64,000 nucleotides of DNA from Aurantiochytrium sp. KH105 (taxonomy: Eukaryota; Sar; Bigyra; Thraustochytrida; Thraustochytriidae), in contig BGKB01000005.1 of NCBI GenBank assembly GCA_003116975.1, forward strand, positions 563,880 to 627,879, read 5' to 3'. Of the stretch, positions 44,937-56,179 are shown in pieces; position 1 is the first letter of the stretch, and each line of letters starts with the position of its first letter. A program made the translations under genes and the position numbers. The notes under the pieces were generated by a model, which worked only from the letters and a program-made list of their open reading frames with translations, was not told where the DNA came from and made no database searches.

Positions 44937-47258
44937 TTTTTTTACAACTATTGGCATCGTGCTTTTGCTGTCTCCTTTTGTCTATTTCTGACTGACTGAT
45001 CTCCTTTTGCCCATGCGTGAAGAGGCTTTCTTGATCCCATGACGTCTCCTTTCCTTGATCGTGTTTTTGTTCCTGTATTCTTTGCATGCATACCATGTTA
45101 CACCGCCCCTTGGGGAGTCCAGGTTGCATACGGCGTTGTTCTTGATCCTCAAGGGCCCACACGACGAGCTCCGCCGTGCGGTGCAACAAACAAAAGAGCC
45201 AATAGCATATCAGACGAGCATCGACTGTAGCAGCAAGACAGCAGCAGCAGCGGTCGGCAAGCTTTGTGATGTCGTTGCATACGCAGGTTCACGCCCAAAG
45301 TAGCGACTTGCTCATGCGAGACCGACCTCGACAGGGATCGATTTGCGTGAAGTCGTCCAAGAAGACGTGGAGACAATCGATCAAGCGTGCGAGACGATTG
45401 GCTACCGCCAATAGCAAGCTATAACTCGCAGAGGATGGTTCACTCGCCAGAGTATACGTGCTTGCTGGGCACCATAGACTTTTAGGGAAACCACAAAGTT
45501 GGGCGCGGCGGCCTGATCACGGCTCAACATACGGCAACGACTTCATTCATGGCCCTTTCAAGCGCCCAGCTGAGGATCTCTTTAGAGATGGCATTGAAAA
45601 TCCGTCGAACAAAATAGGGGCCGGATACGATACGCGCGCAGCTCGAGAAAGATTTGCCAGGACGCTTCCGTCTCCCTTTAGAGCAATGCATCAACCTGCT
45701 CATCGGGCAGCTCAGCGCGTGACAGGAAGCATGGCAGTTAGATTGAACTTTGCAAGGTCACTTCTCCAAACGAGGCACCCAAACAAGTTATGAAGACCTT
45801 TCTTGAGCAGTTCAAAGGGCCAAAACCAGCTAAGTACCTTTCGGAGACCCAGATCAAGGCAAATATTGCCCACGCGAAGACCAAGTATTGCAAAATCGAG
45901 ACGAGTCCGACTAACAATGATAGCTAAAAGAGCAAGTTTGTCTTCTTCTTCTTCTTCTTCTTCTTCTTCTTCTTCTTCTTCTTCTTGTTGTTGACCCAAT
46001 TTCTCCCCTGTGCATAACCATTTGGCCAGCTCAGCGGCTGGGCACTGTCGCGCGACCAGCCGGCAGCGCAAATTCGACTTCCGGAGGAGAAAGGGGGGAA
46101 ACGGTAGGTATACTGGCTGGCGCAACTTGATTATGAAGGCTTGGCGGACAATGCTCCCGCGAAAAGTGCAAGCTAAAAGGGCGTGCCATGCCCCAGCACC
46201 GAGCAGAGCAGCCATTCACCATGATTCGCGAAAGCGGCCCTGGCGTATGAAGTAGCAAACAGGCCAAACCTAGACGAGGCCAGCGTGGCCGTGTGCGTTC
46301 TGGACACCTCGTACTCGCCGTCAGTCTCTCTCCCTTCGCGCGTCAAGAGCAGCCGCCAGCCACGATGCCGGTAGCACAGGCTGCATGGCGCAGTTGCCTC
46401 GACGCCTGGCACTCATTACATATCATAGACAAGTGCTCCCGCGAGACTTTCTCTTTGTCGAGGCAACTGTGGGATCGCGGACCATTGGCCGCTGGCCGTG
46501 GCAGTGGCGGGCGGCCGCTGCCGGTTGGCGACCGCGGCTCTGCAGCCGTGCAGTGCGCGGCGTCTACAGGACGACCAAGCAAGCAGCCAATGGCTGTGGC
46601 ATAGAGACCAGGTCCACGCAGCCGCAGCCGGCCGGCGCGGCCGCAGCCAGCGCAGCCGCAGCGCGGCATCAAAGCAGAGGTGGCGCTGCCGGATGAGATT
46701 CAAAAGAAAGAAAGAAAGAATGTTGAGAGAAAGAAAAAAAGAAGTATAGGCCTGGTATACTACTACCCAATTACTAGGCCTACCTACTACAAACATTGTG
46801 TGCACACCCAGCACGACGGCGTGTGCACGCGCTGCAGTCCCTTTTTCTTTTCTTTTTTGTCCCCTCTTTCTTTCCGATTGGTTTGCGTTATTTCTAGGCA
46901 AGGCGAGGCATGGCATGCGCGAGGGGCACAAGGAAATGGACAACGCGCTCCTTCTCGCGCTAGCTCGCGCTCCGCGGCCGTCCCTGCGACGCGGCTCCCT
47001 GCTCGGCTACTACCTCCCCCTCCCCCCCCCCCCAAAATAGATCTCCAACCCGCCGGAGCGCGAAGGAGAGAGGAGAGATTAAAATTAACAGAGGCAGTGC
47101 AGGAGGACGGGCGCCATAGTACCACCACCACTCTTTTGAGACAAAGAGCAGATCCGCAACGCAGCATCGCTCCAGGCGCAGGCGAAACCCGAGTTCACCG
47201 GCGTCCGAAGCGCGCACGCGGCGATCAAGCGAGCGAGCGAGCGAGGGAGGGAGACAGT

Positions 47259-47289
<31 letters not shown>

Positions 47290-47387
47290 GTGCTTGGGAG
47301 GGGAGACGACGTAGCGGGAGGACAGCAAGCGGCCAGACGACTTGACGGTATCAGAAGCGGACGACACGGAAGCGACGAAGAGCGGAG
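44937..47387. other. Gene-free 2.45 kb upstream of the LRR/kinase/TIR gene
   Basis: Short frames only (the longest, on either strand, are low-complexity or basic and carry no motif). It contains (TTC)n at 45941-45986, AAAGAAAGAAAG near 46706-46717, GAGCGAGCGAG near 47229-47245 and (CTGC)n at 47258-47289. The last part must hold the promoter of the gene at 47388. Confidence 0.5.
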
Positions 47388-50300
47388 ATGAAGAGCTTTA
47401 CTGCCTCGCTTTTTAAGTACGCTTCGCGCATGTCGGAGGCCGAACGTACGTCTCCTTCCGCGCGTAGCGCAGGCCATGGAGACGATGAGAGTCGTGATCT
47501 CGCAGAAAACGAGGTTCGCGACCCCAATGATGAAGGTGACCATGTACAAGAGACGGGGTCTCTGCATGGAGACAATGGGGGAGACGACGGAGGAGGAGAA
47601 GATGGTGGCGGTCAGGAGCATGACGACGACTACGACAACGATGGTAGCGGCGGCGGTGGCGGCGATCGCAGTGACGACGAGAACGATGATCAAGTCCCCG
47701 CAGATGGCATCGAGGACCGGCTTCGTGGACTCGATGCGGTGCATGCTGCGATTGCGCTGATGCGCAAAGGCGTCAAAGAGCTCGAGTACGTTTTTCCCAC
47801 TGAAAAAGTCTTGCATGTCTGACACTCTTTCACTTGGACTGACGAATTTCTTTCTATATTGACATCTATACCCAGTCTCGCTGATCGTGGAATTGGCGAT
47901 GAAGACGCTGAGGTACTCGGAGAAGAGCTTGGCAAGAATGCCTCGCTCGTTTCGCTGAAGTAAGTTTCCTTTCTTCCCTTCGACACCTTGTCTCAGAGAG
48001 TCTTTGGCCCGAGACGGTCGAGATGAGACGAACGAAAATCGAAAAACAGGAGAATACTAACTCATGGCCGGCCGGCCGGATATCACAGTCTCTTCAACAA
48101 CATCATCCATGAACAGGGTGGCATTGCGATTGGCAAAGGGCTGAGCAAAAACAAGACGTTGACTTCGCTCAAGTAAGTAGGACACCTTCGACCTTAAAAG
48201 AGATCTTGCTTGGTGCTCTCAAGGCGGTCACAGAGTGAAGCATGAACGCGCGAAAGTTGACCGTCATTGAAGAGAGAGGACTCACACACATTTATTTCGA
48301 TTTGATTATCTGTACAGTCTCGGAGGCAATTGGTGGGAAGACCGTAACGCCATCGGACCTACCGGCGCAGTTGCTATCGCGGAAGCTCTGACCATGGGTT
48401 GTCCGCTCAAGATCCTAAAGTACGTTAGCCACAGAATGGCAGAGACGAAAGAGATGGCCTGCTGTTTAATGTTAAATACTTACATTATCACCACCATCGT
48501 ATGATACACAGTCTCGATAGCAACATGGTCAAGGCAAAGGGTGGCAGCGCTCTCGGGAAAGCCTTGGGCAAGAGCTCGCTGGAGGAATTGATGTAAGTCA
48601 CGCATATGGCTCTTCGAAAGACGGTCCGAGGCGATACCGGCCAAGGATTTCGTCAAAGCAGCTTGAAAATGGCGGAACGTGTTGTCAGCACTCTAACGAT
48701 AATATGTCTTTTGGCATGCACTCCATTCACAGTCTCCACAACAACAGCGTCGGCGATGAGGGCGCTGCTGAGATCGGTCGAGGTCTGCGCGAGACCAAAT
48801 CGCTGAAACTTTTGAAGTAAGTTTCAGGTGCCCTCGTCCAATGACGCAAGTATGACACCACCAAAGGGTAGATACTGACATTTCACGCTCTTCGCCGCGA
48901 TCATCATCCACAGCCTTCACTCCAACAAGGTCGGCGACGACGGCGCTGTCGCGCTCGGGGAAGGTTTGGGCAAGAACAAGTCACTGACCTTGATTACGTA
49001 AGTTGAATGTCGAATTGTGCAGTCCCACAAGACCAAAAAGGTCCATGTCGGGCAAGTCGACGGTAATGTGGTAACGGTCTCTGACAATGCACATCGACAC
49101 ACAGTCTTCAGTGGAACAACATCGGCCCTGCGGGCGGTCAGAGTCTCGGAGAGGGCCTGGGTAAACACAAGTCGCTGACCTCGTTCAAGTAAGTGTCTTG
49201 TCCAGATTTTCGACTTGGACCAAGAAGGCGGGCAAGGGTGTGTAGGCGGCAGATACAGAGAGAAGCAAAAATGAGAGGCGGGAATCTCCACCATGACGAG
49301 AGTTTGATGCTGACACTTTGCGCTTTTCGCCACAATCATGACAAACAGCGTTTCCTACAACAAGATTGGCAGCAAGGGCGCTGCTGCGGTCGGAAAAGGC
49401 CTTGGCAAGAGTAGCTCGCTGACGTTCATGACGTACGTTGCTTGAAGCTTGTGTCGTTCGTTCGCGTTTTGAGACAACACCATAAAGGCTGCATTCACGG
49501 GAAAACGAAATGCGAAGAGCGTACGCTGACATTGTCGAGGGGCCGTGTCCACCCACCATCACGATGCACAGTCTCCAGAGCAACAGGATTGGTGACAGTG
49601 GTGCCATCGGGCTCGGGAAAGGCGTGAGCAAGAATCGCTCGCTCAAGGAACTCATGTATGTTTGTCGCGCATCACTTGAGGCAAAGCGCCAGCATGCTTT
49701 GCCGAGAAGCAGGAAGGCGGGGGCGCTCGAATGAACGAACGCTGACACTTGGCACTTATTACGCTAATAATTATGCACAGTCTTGAGGACAACAATATCG
49801 GCGAATCGGGCACCATCGCGCTCGGTGATGCCTTGAGCAACAACAGCTCTCTGGACTCCTTGGTGTAAGTTTGTTCGTTCGCACCTTTATTTCGAAGAGG
49901 AAATTCGGTGTGGGATTACGTAAAGGTAGACAATGGCAGTCGGAGCCTGGGAATTTGACACTGACACTTTGAGCATACTGCACAGCCTTCGCGGCAACAA
50001 AATTGGAGACAAGGGCGCGGTCGGGCTGGGAAAAGGTTTGTGCAAGAACAGCTCGCTCACCTCATTGGTGTAAGTAGAAAGACGAGCTTGAAGGTGGCAG
50101 GCTTGCATATGCGAGGGCCGATAAATATTCATAGAGAGTCAAAAGCAAAGGTAGCAGAGGGCAGAAAAACTGACGTTCCTCACAACTTCATGCACAGTCT
50201 TGGGGGCAACAAGATCAACTGCGAAGGTATCGCCTCGTTGGCGGAGCTGGTCTTGACCGAGAACGATACCTTGGTCCAGGTACTGTAAGTCTATTATTGC

Positions 50301-53214
50301 TTTGCGTCATTTTGATCCGCGGAAACTGACTGTTTCGAATGTGTTCAGTGGCCTCCCGGAGGACTATCTGGATTCAATGTGGAGAGCGGTTCTCTCTGCA
50401 CCGAAGGGGGAAGCGCGAATGGAGCGGATTCGCGACTATCTTTTCGACAGCGAGTCCGACGCGTGGACCCTGAATGCTCACGTGATGGCGCAGAAATCGG
50501 CACACGTCTTTGCGGTCTTGATGTTCAATCTCGACGAAAAGGACACCAAGGTGCAGTCTCTGCTCTCCGATCCCAGTTTCTGGCTTCAGGAGGCTGTGGA
50601 ATGCGACGGAGTCGAGGCTACGACAGGCCTGCCTTTGATCCATGCCCTTTTCGCCTGTCATGTATCCAACGAGTTTGCCCTTCCCGGGAAATTTTGCGAT
50701 TTATTCGATCACTGGGTGCGTTTGGAAGACGGACTCCTCATGATGGATGCCAAGGACTCCGGAGGCCGGTCTCTGCAGCCTCTTGCGTTCGCAAACAGCA
50801 ATACTTCGGACTGGGCTCGATCGTACGGCACGTATCTCAAACGCTTCCGCATCGCGGAAGGCCCGCCCGTGCACGAGTCCAAGACTTGCGCAGTTCACTT
50901 CGGGACGGATATCGAGACGGAAAACCCTGTGGCCCTCAAGATCATGCGTGTGAAAGAGCAGTACGAGCGTGAAAAGGATGCGCGCGACGCAGATGGAATG
51001 GCCGTCGACGGCTGCATGTCGATTCTGTACCGCGACGACGCGAAACTGGCAGAAGCCCTCGACAAGGACCTTTGTTTGGTCATGTCGCAAGCCTCTCGCT
51101 CGCTTTTCGAAGCCATCAACACGGAGCGATTTGCTGGTCGAGATCTGCCAAAGATCCGTATGATCGCGTACAAAGTAATTTGCGTGATCCAGAACCTTCA
51201 CAACAGTGGTCGTATCCACGGCGATATCAAGCCGCGGAATGTGGTGCGCGTGAATGCTTCAAAGCAACACACGTTCAAAGATGCCGCAAAAGGGGGCCAA
51301 TTCGAAGTCTCGAAGGCATGGAAGGACGACAGCGCTGGGGAGCTCTTCGATGCCGCGGACGAGGAGGACTGGCAGCTGATTGACTTGGATGCATCGGCGG
51401 AGATCTCCAGTGCAGAACACCCCAACGAGAGGAAGTTGCTCACCGGGAAAATGAGCACTGGCTATGTGGCGCCTGAAGTCGCGCGATGGGAGTTTCGCGA
51501 TGGGACAGAAGGGGAAGTGGCACCCGAGGCCGTCCCGGCAATCGATGTCTGGGGCTTTGGCGTGGTACTCTTTCAGCTGCTTTCTGGTACGAAACTTTTC
51601 ATGGTGGACGAGTCTGACGACAACATCATCGCAAACGGCGACAAGACGGAGTTGATGAATTGGCTTGCCCTAGACAACGAACGACTCCACCGCATTCAAA
51701 AGCGGGAGGACAAGAACGAGCGCAAGGACAAAGGCAAGACGGGCAAGTCAAAAGCCGATGGTCTCACTGCGACGGACTTTGAGATTGAAGCTGCACGCGA
51801 CCTTGTGCGCCTGTGTCTGCGTGGCGACCCAAGTGAGCGGATCAGCGTAGATCAGATCGTTGAACATCACCCCTTTTTCGATGTTGAACGATTGAACGCG
51901 CGCCACTCGAACAAGGACCAGGATGATCCGAACGGGGATCGCGAGGACTCGAACGAGGACCAGGATGACGCAAACGAGGATCAAGATGATGAGGATCAAG
52001 AAGATGACGTGAACGAGGGACAGGGCAACGACTCCAACGAGGATCAAGATTACGATTCCGGAAACTCGCCGCGTAGATCGAATACCCAAGAAAATCCGCG
52101 GTTCTCCGAGCGAGTAATGGGCCTTCACAGGCTCGTGGTCCCGACACGCTTCAGTCTCTTTGGTCGCACGACAGCCCCGCCACTCGCAAATGACAGTCAC
52201 ACGAGCAAGTTTTACGCAGCTTCTGCGCACAACGAACTCATTGAGCTCCCGGCATTCCACTTTTTCCTGTCTCACATGCAAGCGCAGGCAGCGGGGACCG
52301 TCAAGGACCTCTTGATGGGCCTCGAGCGTAACGAAATGACGGCATGGGTCGATATGCGCGCCAGTGAGATCACGCTCAAGTCCATGCAGCGCGGAGTTTT
52401 ATCTTCGCAGAGATTTATCATGGTCTTGACAACAGATGTGCTTTTCCGTCCTTTTTGCCTCGCGGAACTCAAGTTTGCGATTGATCGCTTTTCCAAATTG
52501 GAAGGGGGGGTCACAAAGTACATATCGTTCGTCGTAGAGGGAGACAGCCGTTTCAGCGCGTGGGATGAAGACAGAGACGTCCCGTGGAATCCGTCCATCA
52601 AAGCCTCTGATATCGAAAAGCTCAAGGAAGGGCTCGCTAGCCTCGACCTCGACCCCGAAGAAGTTCTGCGTGATGCCGAGAATACGGTCCGAGAATGCAG
52701 CAAGATTCCATACCGTCGTCGGATGTACGAAGAAGAGGCGATGCTTCGAGCACTTGCACGGCACGCAGGCTTTCGTGCTGTGCCCCTGCCTCCGTCGCAA
52801 TCGTCAGAGCTACGTCTTTGCATTGTGAGCAAGCAGTCGTCACCGATTGCAAACGAGCTCAAGAAGCTGCTTCAAGATGCTGGGGCGAACTTGTGCAAGA
52901 TCGAGAAAGCCCCCGTTGTTCTCGTTGTCCTGGAACCAAAATGTCAAGCTGATGTGAATGCTGCACTCGATGCTGCGCCCGCAAATGTACCGCTTCTAGC
53001 GGTCCACCATGCGTGGAAGTTCGCAGATGATCGCAAAGACTTGAAGCCCGAATGGCAAACGAAGCTCCTCGACGAGCTCGAGGTCCTCCCATGGCGCGCG
53101 AAGACAAACAAGGAGAATGCTACCTACCTGGTGGACCACGAGCAGCCTGCGCTCATTTCAGAGTTATGTCTTCGTGTGCGAAGGGCGCTGCGTGCAAGTG
53201 CGCTTGATAGTTAA
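47388..53214 (+). CDS. LRR / kinase-like / TIR multidomain protein (NLR-like), 14 exons
   Basis: Spliced product 1429 aa. Exons: 47388-47785, 47876-47959, 48089-48172, 48318-48419, 48512-48592, 48733-48816, 48914-48997, 49105-49188, 49349-49432, 49572-49655, 49781-49864, 49986-50069, 50198-50284 and 50349-53214. Every intron is phase 2. Residues 1-132 are acidic and Gly/Asp-rich. Exons 2-13 each encode one ribonuclease-inhibitor-type LRR (28 aa in nine of twelve; pattern L..N.IG..GA.ALG.GL.KN.SL..L). After a helical region (476-650) comes a kinase-like domain: Lys672, HGDIKPRN (765-772), DLD in place of DFG (820-822), APE (849-851), with a weak glycine loop and an enlarged catalytic segment. 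An Asp/Asn/Glu-rich linker leads to a TIR domain (1111 to about 1290) with FFLSH, Glu1148 in RASEITLKS, and FCLAEL. The tail (about 1295-1429) alternates strands and helices like a second TIR fold. I infer a cytosolic innate-immune or stress sensor; the ligand is unknown. Confidence 0.85.
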
Positions 53215-53882
53215 TTTAGATGAACTAAATCAAGTCGAAGTACCCACTCTGCTACTTTGCAGGGACGATTTGCTATGCTACCTTGTAGTCACGATTTACT
53301 ACCTTGTTTGCTTCCATCGACAAGATCCAGCAGAGTGTACGTGACGCGTAACCCGCCGGAGCAGAAAAAGAAAAAGAAGCCGATTTTTCGTGCAAGTGTG
53401 TTTTCCAAAGCAAGTTGACCTCATCCTCGCAACGTTTCGCGCATGGAACAAGGGCATACTTGGATCGGATGGACGCTTCATAAAAGTCAATCGCAGCAAA
53501 TGCTTTTCTCTACCACTCTTACCTGCAGAACCACAAGATGTCATTCGGAAAGTCGTCGCTCGCCATATCGGCAGCGAAAGCGATGTCGATGCCACTTATA
53601 AGGAACGAAAATAACATCACATGTCAAACTTGAATCCAGTCTGCGCGCGAAGGACAGTCACTGATCCGTTCGACACGTGCGCGGCGCATAAAAGCAGAAA
53701 ACAAGTGCCGATGACTCCGTCTATACTTTTTACTCTTGTTTGCGTTCGTGCTGCTCGCAAAGAGACAACTCTTTTTCTTTTTCTTTTATCTTTTCGAAAG
53801 AAAGCAAGCAAGCAAGCAGAAACGATTCACAAAATACAATTTTCAGTGATGATGATGATCTTTTCGTTGTTGACAAGGCTGT
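53215..53882. other. Convergent 3' region of the LRR gene and RIO2
   Basis: A 74-codon frame at 53390-53614 (MQVCFPKQVDLILATFRAW...) has no recognisable family and may be chance or a gene remnant. Nothing else is assigned. Confidence 0.4.
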
Positions 53883-55451
53883 TTAGAGCGCATTCTTCAT
53901 GTCCTGGTAAACCAAGCGCTTCTCCCGAGATTTGATGGTGTTGCGACTCGACTTGCCCTTGCCCTGGCCGTGTTTGTGCTTCTTACGCAAGTCTCGCCGC
54001 ACGCGCCGCCGAATATCATCGACCCGAGGTCGCTCCGATGCCTTGCTTGTCTGGTCAAAGTCGAGATGTGCTCGTGGTCCGTCGCCGAGCGTCGCGGCAT
54101 CGATGTCATCATCATCAGAAACTTCTTGTTCTTGTTGATGTTGTTCCTTTGGCTGTTCTTCTGCCTCATCTTCTTCCCTCTCCTGCTCTTTCGAGTTGAC
54201 AGCGATATCGTTGCTGCTTTCCTTCTCAGCATTCGTATTTCCAGTCGCGATATCCCCTGCGACTTGCTGTTCCGTCAAAGGTGGCTCTGGCGCAGCAGCT
54301 GCAAGCGGGGCTTGTGCAGTCGTGGATTCTTTGGATGCCTCTTTGGGTGTCGACTCGTCCACCTTGGCGACATCGGCCTCACTGCCAGCCTCGTCATCAT
54401 CGCCTTCGTCAGCAGAACTCTCCTCTCCATCGTCGCCATCTGACTCGTCGTCATCAGACTCATCAGACTCGTTTTGATCCTCTTTTGATGCCATGGACTC
54501 GACGAAGCGATCAAAGTCCTTGGCCATCTTGCGTGTAAACCCAGAGGCCGCAACCTTGACGTCGAGATCGGCAACGCGGTTGGCCAGAACCTCGTCAAAG
54601 TCAGGCCGCATGTCCGCAACAAAGTTGAATTTTTTCCGGAAAAAGCGGCGAACGCAATTCACATCACGCTCAAAGTACATGCGCGCATTGGGATGATTGA
54701 TCGAAACCATTTGCGGAAAGTCAATCACAGTCAGCTTGCCCTTTTCATTAATGAGCACGTTGAACTCGTTGAAATCACCGTGAATCAGCCCATGCTTGGC
54801 AAAACGCTCGATCAAATCCATCATCTCCGTGTACACCGGCGCCGGATCATCCATGTTGCGCACCTGGTTCAGAGGAAAGCCGTCCGCAAGGGACATGAGA
54901 ATCACATGACGATTGCCGTCAATGGGTGTCGGGACGGGAAAGTCGTGTTCATGCAGGATGCGCATAAACGTGAGTTCTTTATTAGCAGCCAGACGGGACA
55001 AATACAGCCATGAGGGGCTTCCACGATGCTGGTGATAATCGCGCTTGTTTTTGATGGCACGAAAACTCGTCCGGCCGAGACGATGCAGTTTCAGGCAAAA
55101 CTCCTCGTGGTCCTCGTTCAAGACCACAAAAATATCAGACTCTTTGCCAACACCAATCTGCCTGCCCACGCCCATGACGAGACCGCGCGCCACGAGCGTG
55201 CGCAGCGCCAAGAAATCGTATCCCAGGCTCGTCAAGCGATACCCATCGAAATGTTGTCTGTCGTGGTGCAGCAGCTTGTGCCGCAGCAGCGTACTCAGAA
55301 TCTTCTTGGCTCCGCCGAGCCGCAACGATGCAATCTGCGTCACCAGCTCCACAGGCACCAGTTCATGGTTTCGCATTCCCATTTCGACAGCCGTGAGGAC
55401 CCGAAAGTCCTCGCGGTCCAGGTACCGGAGTGCATTGGCGTCGAGCTTCAT
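53883..55451 (-). CDS. RIOK2: RIO2 atypical protein kinase/ATPase
   Basis: Cytoplasmic factor for late 40S (pre-rRNA) maturation; 522 aa. The N-terminal winged helix (1-90) is followed by the RIO domain. It shows the GVGKESDI loop (100-107), Lys121 in FCLKLH, the hinge MSLADGFPL, catalytic HGDFNEFN (224-231, Asp226) and the metal-binding IDFPQ (243-247, Asp244) that is phosphorylated in RIO ATPases. After about residue 330 comes a long acidic Ser/Asp/Glu/Gln-rich region and then a basic C-terminus (KKHKHGQGKGKSSRN, then KSREKRLVYQDMKNAL), as in other RIO2 proteins. The start MKLDANALRYLDREDFRVLTAVEMGMRNHE is the conserved N-terminus, confirming 55451. Confidence 0.97.
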   Translation of the reverse strand: MKLDANALRYLDREDFRVLTAVEMGMRNHELVPVELVTQIASLRLGGAKKILSTLLRHKLLHHDRQHFDGYRLTSLGYDFLALRTLVARGLVMGVGRQIGVGKESDIFVVLNEDHEEFCLKLHRLGRTSFRAIKNKRDYHQHRGSPSWLYLSRLAANKELTFMRILHEHDFPVPTPIDGNRHVILMSLADGFPLNQVRNMDDPAPVYTEMMDLIERFAKHGLIHGDFNEFNVLINEKGKLTVIDFPQMVSINHPNARMYFERDVNCVRRFFRKKFNFVADMRPDFDEVLANRVADLDVKVAASGFTRKMAKDFDRFVESMASKEDQNESDESDDDESDGDDGEESSADEGDDDEAGSEADVAKVDESTPKEASKESTTAQAPLAAAAPEPPLTEQQVAGDIATGNTNAEKESSNDIAVNSKEQEREEDEAEEQPKEQHQQEQEVSDDDDIDAATLGDGPRAHLDFDQTSKASERPRVDDIRRRVRRDLRKKHKHGQGKGKSSRNTIKSREKRLVYQDMKNAL

Positions 55452-56179
55452 GGTGGGTGGTGCAAGACTTTCTCTCCTTCTCCACGTTCGCTACGACTCA
55501 GAACTTGCGCTTTGTGTAGAAACGCGCCCTTTTGGCGCAGCCGCTCCGCCTCCGCTTGCTCGTGCGTTCGTGTGCAAGCCGCTCGCGCCCGCTTCGTGCC
55601 GCGAGTTCCTGGTCTGCGCAGCAGCCACCCACTCCACTCCATCGGTCGAGTCTTACTGAGAAGACTGAAAAGAACGTCTGCACCTGGAACGAGAACGGTC
55701 GACCTTGGTCAAGGCCTGGCCGGCCGCTTGGCGGCTGGACTTGAGTCAACTTGGAGTACTCGGGAAGGACAATGTCATGACTGCAAATGATGTCGCGGGC
55801 CATAAGCAGTATGTGATATCTCGATGTCAGATAGTTGATGGACAGCATTCTTGTGTAGTAAGTAACTTGCCAGACCAAAGTAATTGGTCATGTCTTGGAT
55901 GATGATGATAATGACGATGATGATGTACGTAATACGACCAAGCGGGCTGCCTTCTTCTTCTTCTTCTTCTTCTTCTTCTTCTTCTTCTTCTTTTTCTCTT
56001 TTTCTCTTTTTCAAATGGTGAGCGCATCTTTCCTCCTCCTTGCTTTCTTCCTCTCTGTGCAGCTTGCAGAAACTTGGCTTGTCTGAATTTGCCTTCATTT
56101 TTATAGACCCTCCTGCTGCTGCGCCTTCTTCTTGTAGCATCGACAGCAGCAAGATCAAAAAGAAAACGCAGCGTCAACC
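55452..56179. promoter_or_regulatory. Divergent upstream region of RIO2 and a membrane-protein gene
   Basis: 728 bases between head-to-head starts. It contains a (CTT)n tract at 55951-55990 close to the downstream gene. No open frame has a motif. Confidence 0.5.
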
